In this document: positions 54,937-63,870 of the stretch, one piece after another
Layout of the letters: each line of letters begins with the position of its first letter
Position numbering within the stretch: position 1 is the first letter of the stretch
NCBI RefSeq assembly: GCF_002237655.1
Contig: NZ_NOKT01000009.1
Location: forward strand, 124,001-188,000
Reading direction: 5' to 3'
Origin: Streptomyces sp. XY006
GTDB lineage: Bacteria; Actinomycetota; Actinomycetes; Streptomycetales; Streptomycetaceae
Length of the DNA stretch: 64,000 bases
Notes under the pieces: model-generated
Seen by the model: only the letters and a program-made list of their open reading frames with translations
Database searches by the model: none
What the model was told of the DNA's origin: nothing
Program-made: the position numbers and the translations under genes

Positions 54937-55608
54937 ATGGCCCCGCAGCACACCCCCGCCCTGCCCGTCCTCGGCAGCAGGAAGCCCAGCCACCGGGAGC
55001 GGGTCGCGGACGCGCTGCGGGCCGCTCTGATCGCCGGCGAACTGCGCCCCGGCGAGGTCTACTCGGCGCCCGGACTCGCCGCCCGCTTCGGCGTCTCCGC
55101 CACCCCCGTGCGCGAGGCCATGCTCGACCTCGCCAAGGAGGGCCTGGTCGACACCGTGCCCAACAAGGGCTTCCGGGTCACCGCCGTCTCCGAGAAGCAA
55201 CTCGACGAGTACACCCACGTCCGGGCCCTGATCGAGATCCCCACCACGGCCCGGCTGGCGGTCACGGCCGACCCGGTGGCGCTGGAGGCGCTCCGCCCGG
55301 TCGCGCGGGAGATCGTCACCTCGGCCACGGCGGGCGACCTCATCGCCTATGTCGAGGCCGATCTGCGCTTCCACCTCGGCCTGCTGGCCCTCGCCGGCAA
55401 CGACCACCTCGTCGACGTCGTCCGCGACCTCAGACGGCGCTCCCGGCTGTACGGGCTGACCGCGCTGGTGGAGCAGGGGCGTCTCGAGGCCTCCGCCGAG
55501 GAGCACCTGGAGATCCTGGACGCGCTGCTCGCCCGGGACGAGGAGGCCGTCCGGGCGGTGATGACCCGGCACATCGGGCACGTCCGGGGACTGTGGGCAG
55601 CGCCCTGA
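54937..55608 (+). CDS. GntR (FadR subfamily) regulator of the hydroxyproline operon
   Basis: A 223-residue regulator. Winged helix: VADALRAALIAGELRPGEVYSAPGLAARFGVSATPVREAMLDLAKEGLV; FCD ligand domain with EVSEKQLDEYTHVRALIEIP-like region and ADLRFHLGLLALAGNDHLVDVVRDLRRR (the metal/ligand histidines H in FHL and RHIGH). ATG 54937 follows AGGAGAGGAAA. Last in the operon, so it likely autoregulates it in response to hydroxyproline. Confidence 0.9.
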   Translation: MAPQHTPALPVLGSRKPSHRERVADALRAALIAGELRPGEVYSAPGLAARFGVSATPVREAMLDLAKEGLVDTVPNKGFRVTAVSEKQLDEYTHVRALIEIPTTARLAVTADPVALEALRPVAREIVTSATAGDLIAYVEADLRFHLGLLALAGNDHLVDVVRDLRRRSRLYGLTALVEQGRLEASAEEHLEILDALLARDEEAVRAVMTRHIGHVRGLWAAP

Positions 55609-55616
55609 CCAAACTT

Positions 55617-55649
55617 CTTGCGCGATTACGCAAGCAGCTTGCGTAAATT
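55617..55649. promoter_or_regulatory. LacI operators and -10 box of the alpha-glucan regulator gene
   Basis: A perfect inverted repeat, TTACGCAAGC - A - GCTTGCGTAA (55626-55646), overlaps a second one, CTTGCG - CGATTA - CGCAAG (55617-55634). The A/T-rich TAAATT at 55644-55649 fits a -10 box. Start of transcription near 55656 leaves about 11 bases before the LacI-family ATG. The repeated CTTGCG half-site also occurs at 56705-56710 upstream of the binding-protein gene. Confidence 0.75.
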
Positions 55650-55666
55650 GCGCTACGCTTGCGGGC

Positions 55667-56662
55667 ATGACGCGACGACTTGCCGAGGTGGCGAAGAAGG
55701 TCGGGGTCAGCGAGGCCACGGTCAGCCGGGTGCTCAACGGCAAGCCGGGTGTCTCCGAGCCGACCCGGCAGGCGGTGCTCTCCGCCCTGGACGTGCTCGG
55801 CTACGAGCGGCCCACGCAGCTGCGCGGTGAGCGCGCCCGGCTGGTCGGCCTGGTCCTGCCCGAGCTGCAGAACCCCATCTTCCCCGCGTTCGCCGAGGTC
55901 ATCGGCGGCGCCCTGGCCCAGCTCGGGCTGACGCCGGTGCTGTGCACCCAGACCCGGGGCGGCGTCTCGGAGGCGGACTACGTGACGCTGCTGCTCCAGC
56001 AGCAGGTCTCCGGAGTCGTCTTCGCCGGCGGGCTCTACGCCCAGGCCGACGCGCCGCACGACCACTACCGGCAGCTCGCCGAGCGGAACATCCCGGTCGT
56101 GCTGGTCAACGCCGCCATCGAACACCTGGGCTTCCCGGGGGTGTCCTGCGACGACGCGGTCGCCGTCGAGCAGTCCTGGCGGCACCTGGCCTCGCTCGGG
56201 CACGAGAGGATCGGGCTGGTGCTCGGCCCCGGCGACCATGTCCCCTCGGCGCGCAAGCTGGCCGCCGCGCGGGCCGTCGGGCACGTCCCCGACGAGTTCG
56301 TCGCGCGCGCCATGTTCTCCATCGAGGGCGGCCACGCGGCGGCGGCCCGGCTCATCGACCGGGGCGTCACCGGCTTCATCTGCGCCAGCGACCCGCTCGC
56401 CCTGGGTGTCGTACGGGCCGCCCGCCGCAAGGGACTCGACGTGCCCTCGCGGATCTCGGTCGTGGGCTACGACGACTCCGCGCTGATGAACTGCACCGAA
56501 CCCCCTCTGACCACGGTCCGCCAGCCCATCGAGGCGATGGGCAAGGCCGTCGTGGAGCTGCTCAACGCGCAGATCAGCGGCGGTTCGGTGGCCGCACAGG
56601 AGCTGCTGTTCGAGCCGGAGCTGGTGGTGCGGGGGTCGACCGCGCAGGCACCGCGTGAGTGA
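55667..56662 (+). CDS. LacI family transcriptional regulator
   Basis: A 331-residue repressor with an N-terminal LacI headpiece (RRLAEVAKKVGVSEATVSRVLNGKPGVSEPTRQ) and a periplasmic-binding-like effector domain (LVGLVLPELQNPIFPAFAEVIG, VVGYDDSALMNCTEPPLTTVRQP). Its own promoter carries two CTTGCG-based inverted repeats, so it is probably autoregulated. It precedes an ABC importer, a GH13 and a GH87-like gene on the same strand and should repress them until an alpha-glucan oligosaccharide is present. ATG 55667 with almost no leader. Confidence 0.93.
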   Translation: MTRRLAEVAKKVGVSEATVSRVLNGKPGVSEPTRQAVLSALDVLGYERPTQLRGERARLVGLVLPELQNPIFPAFAEVIGGALAQLGLTPVLCTQTRGGVSEADYVTLLLQQQVSGVVFAGGLYAQADAPHDHYRQLAERNIPVVLVNAAIEHLGFPGVSCDDAVAVEQSWRHLASLGHERIGLVLGPGDHVPSARKLAAARAVGHVPDEFVARAMFSIEGGHAAAARLIDRGVTGFICASDPLALGVVRAARRKGLDVPSRISVVGYDDSALMNCTEPPLTTVRQPIEAMGKAVVELLNAQISGGSVAAQELLFEPELVVRGSTAQAPRE

Positions 56663-56796
56663 GATGCACCCGCCTGTCGAATAATTGCAAATTCCGCGCG
56701 ACATCTTGCGATCCGCTGTTGCCGGTGCTTGAGTGTGCGGCGCCCCCCGCTCCTGTCCTGAGGCGCCCACTCGCTCCTGCCCTAAGGGGTCCACCG

Positions 56797-58140
56797 ATGA
56801 GAAGCACCGGGATCCGCCGTACCCTCGCCCTGCTCGGCGTCAGCGCCCTCGCACTGACCGCCTGCGGCGGGAACACCGACGAGTCCGCCGGCGGCAAGAC
56901 CCGCATCACGGTCAACTGCATGCCGCCCAAGAGCGCCAAGACCGACCGCGCGTTCTTCGAGGAGGACGTCGCCGCCTTCGAGAAGCAGAACCCCGACATC
57001 GACGTCGTCCCGCACGACGCGTTCCCCTGCCAGGACCCGAAGACGTTCGACGCCAAACTCGCCGGCGGGCAGATGGAGGACGTCTTCTACACGTACTTCA
57101 CCGACGCCCGGCACGTCGTCGACATCAACCAGGCCGCCGATCTCACGCCGTACGTCAAGGAGTTGAAGAGCTACGGCACGCTCCAGAAGCAGCTGCGCGA
57201 CATCTACACCGTCGACGGCAAGGTCTACGGCATCCCGCGCACCGGCTACTCCATGGGCCTGATCTACAACAGGGCCCTCTTCGAGAAGGCCGGCCTCGAC
57301 CCCGACAAGCCCCCGGCCACCTGGGCCGAGGTCCGCACCGCCGCCAAGAAGATCGCCGGGCTGGGCGGCGGCACCGTCGGGTACGCCGACTACAGCGCCC
57401 AGAACCAGGGCGGCTGGCACTTCACCGCCGAGCTGTACTCCCAGGGCGGCGAGGTCGTCAGCGCCGACGGCGAGGAGGCCACCGTCGACACCCCCGAGGG
57501 CCGGGCCGTCCTGCAGACCCTGCACGACATGCGCTGGACGGACGACTCGATGGGCAGCAAGCAGCTCCTGGTCATCAACGACGCGCAGCAGATGATGGGT
57601 TCGGGCAAGCTCGGCATGTACCTCGCCGCCCCCGACAACATCCCCATCCTCGTCAAGGAGAAGGGCGCCGACTACGAGGACATCGCCATCGCCCCGATGC
57701 CGGGCGGCCGGGCGACCCTGGTCGGCGGGGACGGCTACATGTTCAGCAGGAAGGCGAGCCCCGCCCAGATCCGCGCCGGACTGAAGTGGCTGGACCACAT
57801 GTTCCTCACGCCCGGCGACGGCTTCCTCGGCGACTACGCCCGCGCCAAGAAGCACGACGCGCCGGTCGGCCTGCCCGAGCCGCGTCTGTTCACCGGCGCC
57901 GCCGACGCCGAGGACCAGCGGATCAAGCAGGCCAACGCCAATGTCCCGGTGGGGAACTACCAGCCCTTCCTCGACGGCAACCAGCGCCTGGACATGAGGA
58001 TCGAGCCGCCGCACGCCCAGCAGATCTACTCCGTCCTCGACGGCGTCGTCTCCGCCGTCCTCACCAAGGAGGACGCCGACATCGACCGGCTGCTGAAGGA
58101 CGCCTCCGGCAAGATCGACGGCATCCTGGCGCGGGGCTGA
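56797..58140 (+). CDS. Extracellular sugar-binding lipoprotein (alpha-glucan importer)
   Basis: A 447-residue CUT1 binding protein. Signal and lipobox: RRTLALLGVSALALTAC, so lipid-anchored at Cys 23. The mature part is a maltose-binding-like fold (FFEEDVAAFEKQNPDIDVVP, GIPRTGYSMGLIYNRALFEKAGLDPDKPPATW). ATG 56797 follows AAGGGG. The 134-base gap behind the LacI gene is A/T-rich near 56680-56710 and holds one CTTGCG half-site, so it may have its own LacI-controlled promoter. First of the importer genes. Confidence 0.93.
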   Translation: MRSTGIRRTLALLGVSALALTACGGNTDESAGGKTRITVNCMPPKSAKTDRAFFEEDVAAFEKQNPDIDVVPHDAFPCQDPKTFDAKLAGGQMEDVFYTYFTDARHVVDINQAADLTPYVKELKSYGTLQKQLRDIYTVDGKVYGIPRTGYSMGLIYNRALFEKAGLDPDKPPATWAEVRTAAKKIAGLGGGTVGYADYSAQNQGGWHFTAELYSQGGEVVSADGEEATVDTPEGRAVLQTLHDMRWTDDSMGSKQLLVINDAQQMMGSGKLGMYLAAPDNIPILVKEKGADYEDIAIAPMPGGRATLVGGDGYMFSRKASPAQIRAGLKWLDHMFLTPGDGFLGDYARAKKHDAPVGLPEPRLFTGAADAEDQRIKQANANVPVGNYQPFLDGNQRLDMRIEPPHAQQIYSVLDGVVSAVLTKEDADIDRLLKDASGKIDGILARG

Positions 58141-58145
58141 GCCCG

Positions 58146-59123
58146 ATGAAGAACACGGGGCCCATCCCCCTGGAGACCGCCGAGCGCCGGACCCGCCCGG
58201 CGATCGAGGTCCGTCCGGTGCAGGCGCCGCCCCCGGCAGGGGACCGGAGGCGGCGCCGCCTCGCCGACCAGGGCCGCGCCTACCTCTTCCTCCTCGGCGG
58301 GCTGATCTGCTTCGCCCTGTTCTCCTGGTACCCGGCGATCCGCGCGGTCGTCATCGCCTTCCAGAAGTACACGCCGGGCGCGGACCCCGAGTGGGTCGGC
58401 ACCGCCAACTTCACCCGCGTCGTGCAGGACCCCGAGTTCGCCGCCGCCTGGCGCAACACCCTCACCTTCACGCTGCTCGCCCTGCTGATCGGCTTCGCGA
58501 TCCCGTTCGTGCTGGCCCTCGTGCTCAACGAACTCCGGCACGCCAAGGCCTTCTTCCGGGTCGTGGTCTACCTGCCGGTGATGATCCCGCCGGTGGTCAG
58601 CGCCCTGCTGTGGAAGTGGTTCTACGACCCCGGCGCCGGCCTGGCCAACGAGGCGCTGCGCCTGCTGCACCTGCCGACCTCGAACTGGTCCAACGGCGCC
58701 GACACCGCCCTGGTCTCCCTCGTCATCGTCGCCACCTGGGCCAACATGGGCGGCACCGTCCTGATCTACCTCGCCGCCCTGCAGTCCATCCCCGGCGAGC
58801 TGTACGAGGCGGCCGAACTGGACGGGGCGAGCCTGCTGCAACGCGTCCGGCACGTCACGATCCCGCAGACCCGGTTCGTGATCCTCATGCTGATGCTGCT
58901 GCAGATCATCGCCACCATGCAGGTGTTCACCGAACCGTTCGTCATCACCGGCGGGGGCCCGGAGAACGCCACGGTCACCGTGCTGTACCTGATCTACAAG
59001 TACGCCTTCCTCTACAACGACTTCGGCGGCGCCTGCGCGCTGAGCGTGATGCTCCTGCTGCTGCTCGGCCTGTTCTCCGCCGGCTACCTCCGACTCACCC
59101 GGACCGACGGGGAGACCGCATGA
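58146..59123 (+). CDS. Sugar ABC transporter permease (MalF type)
   Basis: A 325-residue membrane protein with a basic cytoplasmic N terminus (DRRRRRLADQGRAYLFLLGG) and six segments. The ATPase-contact loop is ELYEAAELDGASLLQRVRHVTIPQ. It lies 5 bases after the binding-protein gene and overlaps the second permease by 4 bases (ATGA). The pair would import alpha-glucan oligosaccharides, again without a dedicated ATPase. Confidence 0.93.
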   Translation: MKNTGPIPLETAERRTRPAIEVRPVQAPPPAGDRRRRRLADQGRAYLFLLGGLICFALFSWYPAIRAVVIAFQKYTPGADPEWVGTANFTRVVQDPEFAAAWRNTLTFTLLALLIGFAIPFVLALVLNELRHAKAFFRVVVYLPVMIPPVVSALLWKWFYDPGAGLANEALRLLHLPTSNWSNGADTALVSLVIVATWANMGGTVLIYLAALQSIPGELYEAAELDGASLLQRVRHVTIPQTRFVILMLMLLQIIATMQVFTEPFVITGGGPENATVTVLYLIYKYAFLYNDFGGACALSVMLLLLLGLFSAGYLRLTRTDGETA

Positions 59124-59983
59124 GCAGCACCCGCACCCTCGTCTCCCCGGCCGTCCTGGCCCGCCCGCGCGGCCGCGCCGTCTACTGGACCGTCTTCACC
59201 GGCGTCGTCCTGCTCTTCGCGCTCGCCTTCCTCTTCCCCGTCTACTGGATGGTCACCGGCGCGCTGAAGTCCCCCGACGAGGTGGCCCGGACCCCGCCCA
59301 CCCTGGTCCCGGAGGACTGGCGCGTCAGCGGCTACACCGACGCCTGGGAGCTCATGCAGCTGCCGACCCATCTGTGGAACACGGTGGTCCAGGCGGCCGG
59401 CGCCTGGCTGTGCCAGCTGGTGTTCTGCACGGCCGCCGCCTACGCGCTGTCCAAGCTGAAGCCGGTCTTCGGCACGGTGATCCTGGGCGGCATCCTCGCC
59501 ACCCTGATGGTCCCGGCGCAGGCCCTCGTCGTGCCGAAGTACCTGACCGTCGCCGACCTCGGCCTGCTCAACGACCCGCTCGCCATCTGGCTCCCGGCCG
59601 TCGCCAACGCCTTCAACCTCTATCTGCTCAAGCGGTTCTTCGACCAGATCCCGCGCGATGTGCTGGAGGCCGCCGAGATGGACGGGGCCGGGCGGCTGCG
59701 CGTGCTGTGGTCGATCGTGCTGCCGATGTCCCGGCCCGTGCTGGGCGTCGTCTCGATCTTCGCGCTGGTCGCCGTCTGGCAGGACTTCCTGTGGCCGCTG
59801 ATGGTCTTCTCCGACACCGGCAAGCAGCCCATCAGCGTCGCCCTCGTCCAGCTGTCGCAGAACATCCCGCTGACCGTGCTCATCGCCGCCATGGTGATCG
59901 CCAGCATCCCCATGGTCGCCCTGTTCCTCGTCTTCCAGCGGCACATCATCGCCGGGATCAGCGCGGGCAGCACGAAGGGCTGA
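59120..59983 (+). CDS. Sugar ABC transporter permease (MalG type)
   Basis: A 287-residue six-segment permease: LFALAFLFPVYWMVTGALKSPDEV at the N terminus, then the EAA loop DVLEAAEMDGAGRLRVLWSIVLPMSRPVL, and FLWPLMVFSDTGKQPISVAL near the end. Start ATG 59120 overlaps the MalF-type stop. It is followed 34 bases later by the GH13 gene, all on one transcript. Confidence 0.93.
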   Translation: MSSTRTLVSPAVLARPRGRAVYWTVFTGVVLLFALAFLFPVYWMVTGALKSPDEVARTPPTLVPEDWRVSGYTDAWELMQLPTHLWNTVVQAAGAWLCQLVFCTAAAYALSKLKPVFGTVILGGILATLMVPAQALVVPKYLTVADLGLLNDPLAIWLPAVANAFNLYLLKRFFDQIPRDVLEAAEMDGAGRLRVLWSIVLPMSRPVLGVVSIFALVAVWQDFLWPLMVFSDTGKQPISVALVQLSQNIPLTVLIAAMVIASIPMVALFLVFQRHIIAGISAGSTKG

Positions 59984-60017
59984 CGTCGCCGACCCCCTCC
60001 GACGAAAGGCACCGACC

Positions 60018-61652
60018 GTGGGACAGCCCACCCCTGCCTCCCCGATCCCCTCGCCCTCCGGGTCTTCCGGGTCTTCCGCGTCTTCCGCGCCTTCCAGGCA
60101 GGACGACTGGTGGCGCGACGCCGTGATCTACCAGGTGTACGTCCGCAGCTTCGCCGACGGAGACGGCGACGGCACCGGCGACCTCGCGGGCGTCCGCGCC
60201 CGGCTGCCCTACCTCGCCGAACTCGGCGTGGACGCCCTGTGGTTCACCCCCTGGTACCTGTCCCCGATGAAGGACGGCGGCTACGACGTCGCCGACTACC
60301 GGGTGATCGACCCGGCCTTCGGCACCCTGGCCGAGGCCGAGAAACTCATCGCCGAGGCGCTCCAGCTCGGCATCCGCACCATCGTCGACATCGTGCCCAA
60401 CCACGTCTCCGACCAGCACGCGTGGTTCCGGGCGGCGCTGCGCGGAGGCCCGGAACGGGAGCTGTTCCACTTCCGCCCGGGCCGCGGCGCCGACGGCGAA
60501 CTGCCCCCGAACAACTGGCGCTCGCAGTTCGGCGGCCCCGCCTGGACACGGCTCGCGGACGGCTCCTGGTACCTCCACCTGTTCGCCCCCGAGCAGCCCG
60601 ATCTCGACTGGTCCCACCCGGCGGTGAGGCAGGAGCACGAGGACATCCTGCGGTTCTGGCTGGAGCGGGGCGTGGCCGGTGTCCGCATCGACTCGGCCGC
60701 GCTGCTGGTGAAGGACCCGGCGCTGCCGGACTTCACCGAGGGCCGCGACCCCCACCCGTACGTCGACCGCGACGAACTCCACGACGTCTACCGCGCCTGG
60801 CGGGCGATCGCCGACGAGTACGGCGCGGTCTTCGTGGGCGAGGTCTGGCTGCCGGACACCGAGCGCTTCGCGCGCTACCTGCGCCCGGACGAGCTGCACA
60901 CCGCCTTCAACTTCTCCTTCCTGACCTGCCCCTGGGACGCGGGGCGGCTGCGCCGCTCCATCGACGAGACGCTCGCCGAGCACGCCCCGGTGGGCGCCCC
61001 CGCCACCTGGGTGCTGTGCAACCACGACGTGACCCGCACGGTCACCCGCTACGGCCGCGAGGACACCGGCTTCGACTTCGCGACCAAGGCTTTCGGCACC
61101 CCCACCGACCTGGCCCTGGGCACCCGCCGGGCCCGCGCCGCCGCCCTGCTGTCCCTGGCCCTGCCCGGCGCGGTCTACGTCTACCAGGGCGAGGAACTGG
61201 GCCTGCCCGAGGCCGAGATCCCGCTGGACCGCATCGAGGACCCGATGCACTTCCGCTCCGGCGGCACCGACCCGGGCCGGGACGGCTGCCGGGTCCCGCT
61301 GCCGTGGACGGCGGGAGCCCCGCACGCGGGCTTCGGCGGCGAACCCTGGCTGCCCCAGCCCGAGGGCTGGCCGGCGTACGCCGCGGACCTGCAGGCCCGG
61401 GACCCCGGTTCGATGCTGAGCCTGTACCGGGAGGCGATCCGGCTGCGCCCGGCCCTCGGGGACGGCCCGCTCACCTGGCTGCCCGCCGCCGAGGGTGTCC
61501 TCGCCTTCCGCCGGTCGGACGGGATCTGCCTGGTGAACCTCGCCGGCACCCCCGTCACCCTGCCGGCCCACTCCGGACTCCTCCTCGCCAGTGGCCCGCT
61601 GGACGCCGACGGGCGGCTGCCCGAGGACACCGCGGTCTGGCTGCGCGCCTGA
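60018..61652 (+). CDS. GH13 alpha-glucosidase / oligo-glucosidase
   Basis: A 544-residue cytoplasmic enzyme. The four GH13 regions are present: I DIVPNHVSDQH, II GVRIDSAAL (nucleophile Asp), III VFVGEVWLPDT (acid/base Glu) and IV LCNHDVTRTV. The opening WWRDAVIYQVYVRSFADGDGDGTGDL is that of oligo-1,6- and alpha-1,4-glucosidases. Residues 14-25 are a Ser/Gly repeat (SGSSGSSASSAP) from a 9-bp DNA repeat. GTG 60018 has GAAAGG upstream. It should turn imported glucan oligosaccharides into glucose; with the GH87-like gene next door, nigero- or mixed alpha-glucans are likely substrates. Confidence 0.93.
   Translation: MGQPTPASPIPSPSGSSGSSASSAPSRQDDWWRDAVIYQVYVRSFADGDGDGTGDLAGVRARLPYLAELGVDALWFTPWYLSPMKDGGYDVADYRVIDPAFGTLAEAEKLIAEALQLGIRTIVDIVPNHVSDQHAWFRAALRGGPERELFHFRPGRGADGELPPNNWRSQFGGPAWTRLADGSWYLHLFAPEQPDLDWSHPAVRQEHEDILRFWLERGVAGVRIDSAALLVKDPALPDFTEGRDPHPYVDRDELHDVYRAWRAIADEYGAVFVGEVWLPDTERFARYLRPDELHTAFNFSFLTCPWDAGRLRRSIDETLAEHAPVGAPATWVLCNHDVTRTVTRYGREDTGFDFATKAFGTPTDLALGTRRARAAALLSLALPGAVYVYQGEELGLPEAEIPLDRIEDPMHFRSGGTDPGRDGCRVPLPWTAGAPHAGFGGEPWLPQPEGWPAYAADLQARDPGSMLSLYREAIRLRPALGDGPLTWLPAAEGVLAFRRSDGICLVNLAGTPVTLPAHSGLLLASGPLDADGRLPEDTAVWLRA
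60057..60092 (+). repeat. 9-bp tandem repeat inside the GH13 gene
   Basis: Four units TCCGGGTCT, TCCGGGTCT, TCCGCGTCT, TCCGCGCCT, encoding SGS, SGS, SAS, SAP. The unit number could vary by slippage. Confidence 0.7.
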
Positions 61653-61698
61653 GACCGCCCGCGCTATCCCCGTACCCCCACCACGAAGGGATCAGCAC

Positions 61699-63663
61699 AT
61701 GCACACGCCCAGATCTGTCAGGAGCATGCCAGTACTGGCCACGGCGGTGGCGCTGGCGGCCGGCACCCTGGTCGCCCTGGCCCCCGCCCCGGCCCACGCC
61801 GCCGCCGGTGCCACCGTCCCCTTCACCTCGGTCGAGGCCGAGTCGGCGAGCGGCACCGGCACGCGGATCGGCCCCGACCTCACCCAGGGCACCCTCGCCT
61901 CCGAGGCCTCCGGACGCCAGGCCGTGCGGCTCGCTCCCGGGCAGCGCGTGGAGTTCACCGTGCCCCGCGCGGCCAACGCGGTGACCGTCGCCTACAGCGT
62001 CCCGGACGGCCAGTCCGGCTCGCTCGACGTCTACGTCAACGGCCGGAAGCTCGCGAAGACGATCCCGGTGACCTCGAAGTACTCCTACGTCGACACGCCC
62101 TGGATCCCCGGCGCCAAGACGCACCACTTCTACGACAACGCCCGCCTGCTGCTCGGGGAGACCGTGCAGGCCGGTGACAAGGTCGCCGTCCAGGCCACGA
62201 ACGTCCAGGTCACCGTGGACGTCGCCGACTTCGAGCAGGCGGCCGGACCCGCCTCCCAGCCCGCCGGGTCGGTCTCCGTGACCTCCAGGGGCGCCGACCC
62301 GAGCGGCCAGGGCGACTCCACCCAGGCCTTCCGCGACGCCATCGCCGCCGCGCGGGGCGGGGTGGTGTGGATTCCCCCGGGCGAGTACCGGCTCACCTCC
62401 TCGCTCAACGGCGTCCAGGACGTCACCCTCCGGGGCGCGGGCCACTGGCACTCGGTGGTGCGCACCTCCCGCTTCATCGACCAGTCGAGCTCCTCGGGGA
62501 ACGTCCACATCCGGGACTTCGCGGTGATCGGCGAGGTCACCGAGCGGGTCGACTCCAGCCCGGACAACTTCGTCAACGGCTCGCTCGGGCCGAACAGCTC
62601 CGTCTCCGGCATGTGGCTGCAGCACCTCAAGGTCGGCCTGTGGCTCACGGGCACCAACGACAACCTGGTCGTGGAGAACAACCGCTTCCTCGACATGACC
62701 GCCGACGGCCTCAACCTCAACGGCCACGCCCGCGGCGTCCGCGTCCGCCACAACTTCCTGCGCAACCAGGGCGACGACGCCCTCGCCATGTGGTCGCTGA
62801 ACGCGCCGGACGTCGACAGCAGCTTCGAGAACAACACCGTCACCCAGCCCAACCTCGCCAACGGCATCGCGATCTACGGCGGCACGGACATCGCCGTCAG
62901 GAACAACCTGGTCTCCGACACCAACGCCCTCGGCAGCGGCATCGCGATCTCCAACCAGAAGTTCCTCGACCCCTTCCACCCGCTCGCCGGCACGATCACC
63001 GTCGACGGCAACACCCTCGTCCGCACCGGCGCGATGAACCCCAACTGGAACCACCCGATGGGCGCGCTGCGGGTCGACTCCTACGACAGCGCGATCGAGG
63101 CCCAGGTGCGGATCACCAACACGACGATCACCGACAGCCCGTACAGCGCCTTCGAGTTCGTCTCCGGCAGCGGACGCGGGTACGCCGCCCGGAACATCAC
63201 CGTCGACGGCGCGACCGTGCGCGACACCGGCACGGTCGTCGTCCAGGCCGAGACGCAGGGCGCCGCCACCTTCCGCAACGTCACCGCGACCGGCGTCGGC
63301 GCCGCGGGCGTCTACAACTGCCCCTACCCCAACGGCTCCGGCACCTTCACCCTCACCGACGGCGGCGGCAACTCCGGCTGGACCAGCACCTGGTCCGACT
63401 GCTCGACCTGGCCGCAGCCCGGGCAGGGAAACCCCGACCCGGACCCGGGCCGCAACCTCGCCAAGGGCCGCCCGGCCACGGCCACCGGCTCCCAGGACGT
63501 CTACACCCCCTCCAAGGCGGTCGACGGCGACGCGAACACCTACTGGGAATCCGCCAACCACGCCTTCCCGCAGGCGCTGACGGTCGACCTCGGCACCAGG
63601 GAGGCGGTCCGCCGGCTGGTGCTGAAGCTGCCGCCGCAGAGCGCCTGGCAGGCCCGGACCTAG
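61699..63663 (+). CDS. Secreted GH87-like alpha-1,3-glucanase (mycodextranase), truncated by an in-frame TAG
   Basis: A 654-residue protein to the TAG at 63661. Sec signal MHTPRSVRSMPVLATAVALAAGTLVALAPAPAHA; an N-terminal domain (VPFTSVEAESASGTG, SGRQAVRLAPGQRVEF, HFYDNARLLLGETV) of the type that opens GH87 enzymes; then a right-handed beta-helix with NNRFLDMTADGLNLNGHARGVRVRHNFLRNQGDDALAMWSL. The GDDALAMWS stretch matches the GH87 catalytic Asp region. A discoidin (F5/8 C, CBM32-like) module starts at NLAKGRPATATGSQDVYTPS but stops in mid-domain. It would cut alpha-1,3-glucan of fungal walls outside the cell for the ABC importer and GH13 enzyme. Confidence 0.85.
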   Translation: MHTPRSVRSMPVLATAVALAAGTLVALAPAPAHAAAGATVPFTSVEAESASGTGTRIGPDLTQGTLASEASGRQAVRLAPGQRVEFTVPRAANAVTVAYSVPDGQSGSLDVYVNGRKLAKTIPVTSKYSYVDTPWIPGAKTHHFYDNARLLLGETVQAGDKVAVQATNVQVTVDVADFEQAAGPASQPAGSVSVTSRGADPSGQGDSTQAFRDAIAAARGGVVWIPPGEYRLTSSLNGVQDVTLRGAGHWHSVVRTSRFIDQSSSSGNVHIRDFAVIGEVTERVDSSPDNFVNGSLGPNSSVSGMWLQHLKVGLWLTGTNDNLVVENNRFLDMTADGLNLNGHARGVRVRHNFLRNQGDDALAMWSLNAPDVDSSFENNTVTQPNLANGIAIYGGTDIAVRNNLVSDTNALGSGIAISNQKFLDPFHPLAGTITVDGNTLVRTGAMNPNWNHPMGALRVDSYDSAIEAQVRITNTTITDSPYSAFEFVSGSGRGYAARNITVDGATVRDTGTVVVQAETQGAATFRNVTATGVGAAGVYNCPYPNGSGTFTLTDGGGNSGWTSTWSDCSTWPQPGQGNPDPDPGRNLAKGRPATATGSQDVYTPSKAVDGDANTYWESANHAFPQALTVDLGTREAVRRLVLKLPPQSAWQART

Positions 63664-63870
63664 ACCCTGTCCGTGCAGGGCAGCGCGGACGGCTCGGCGT
63701 GGTCGACGGTGGTCGCGTCGAAGGACTACCGCTTCGACCCGGCCGGCGGCAACACGGTCACGATCGCGCTGCCCGACGGCACCAGTGTGCGCCACCTGCG
63801 GCTCCAGGTGACGGCCAACACCGGCTGGCCGGCCGCCCAGTTCAGCGAAGTGGAGGCCTATCTGTCCTGA
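63664..63870 (+). pseudogene. Tail of the discoidin domain beyond the in-frame TAG
   Basis: Directly after the TAG the same frame runs on for 69 codons to TGA at 63868-63870: TLSVQGSADGSAWSTVV, then DGTSVRHLRLQVTANTGWPAAQFSEVEAYLS, exactly what should finish a F5/8 C domain. The gene with the TAG read as a sense codon would be 723 residues. The lost codon was probably CAG (Gln), one C-to-T change away. It is either a recent nonsense mutation, a read-through site, or a base-call error. Confidence 0.85.

Noticed and set aside
56681..56710. Second LacI operator before the binding-protein gene
   Set aside because: Only one CTTGCG half-site is exact (56705-56710); the facing half CGCGCG is poor and -10/-35 boxes are unclear, so I mention it in the gene entry but do not list it as a site.
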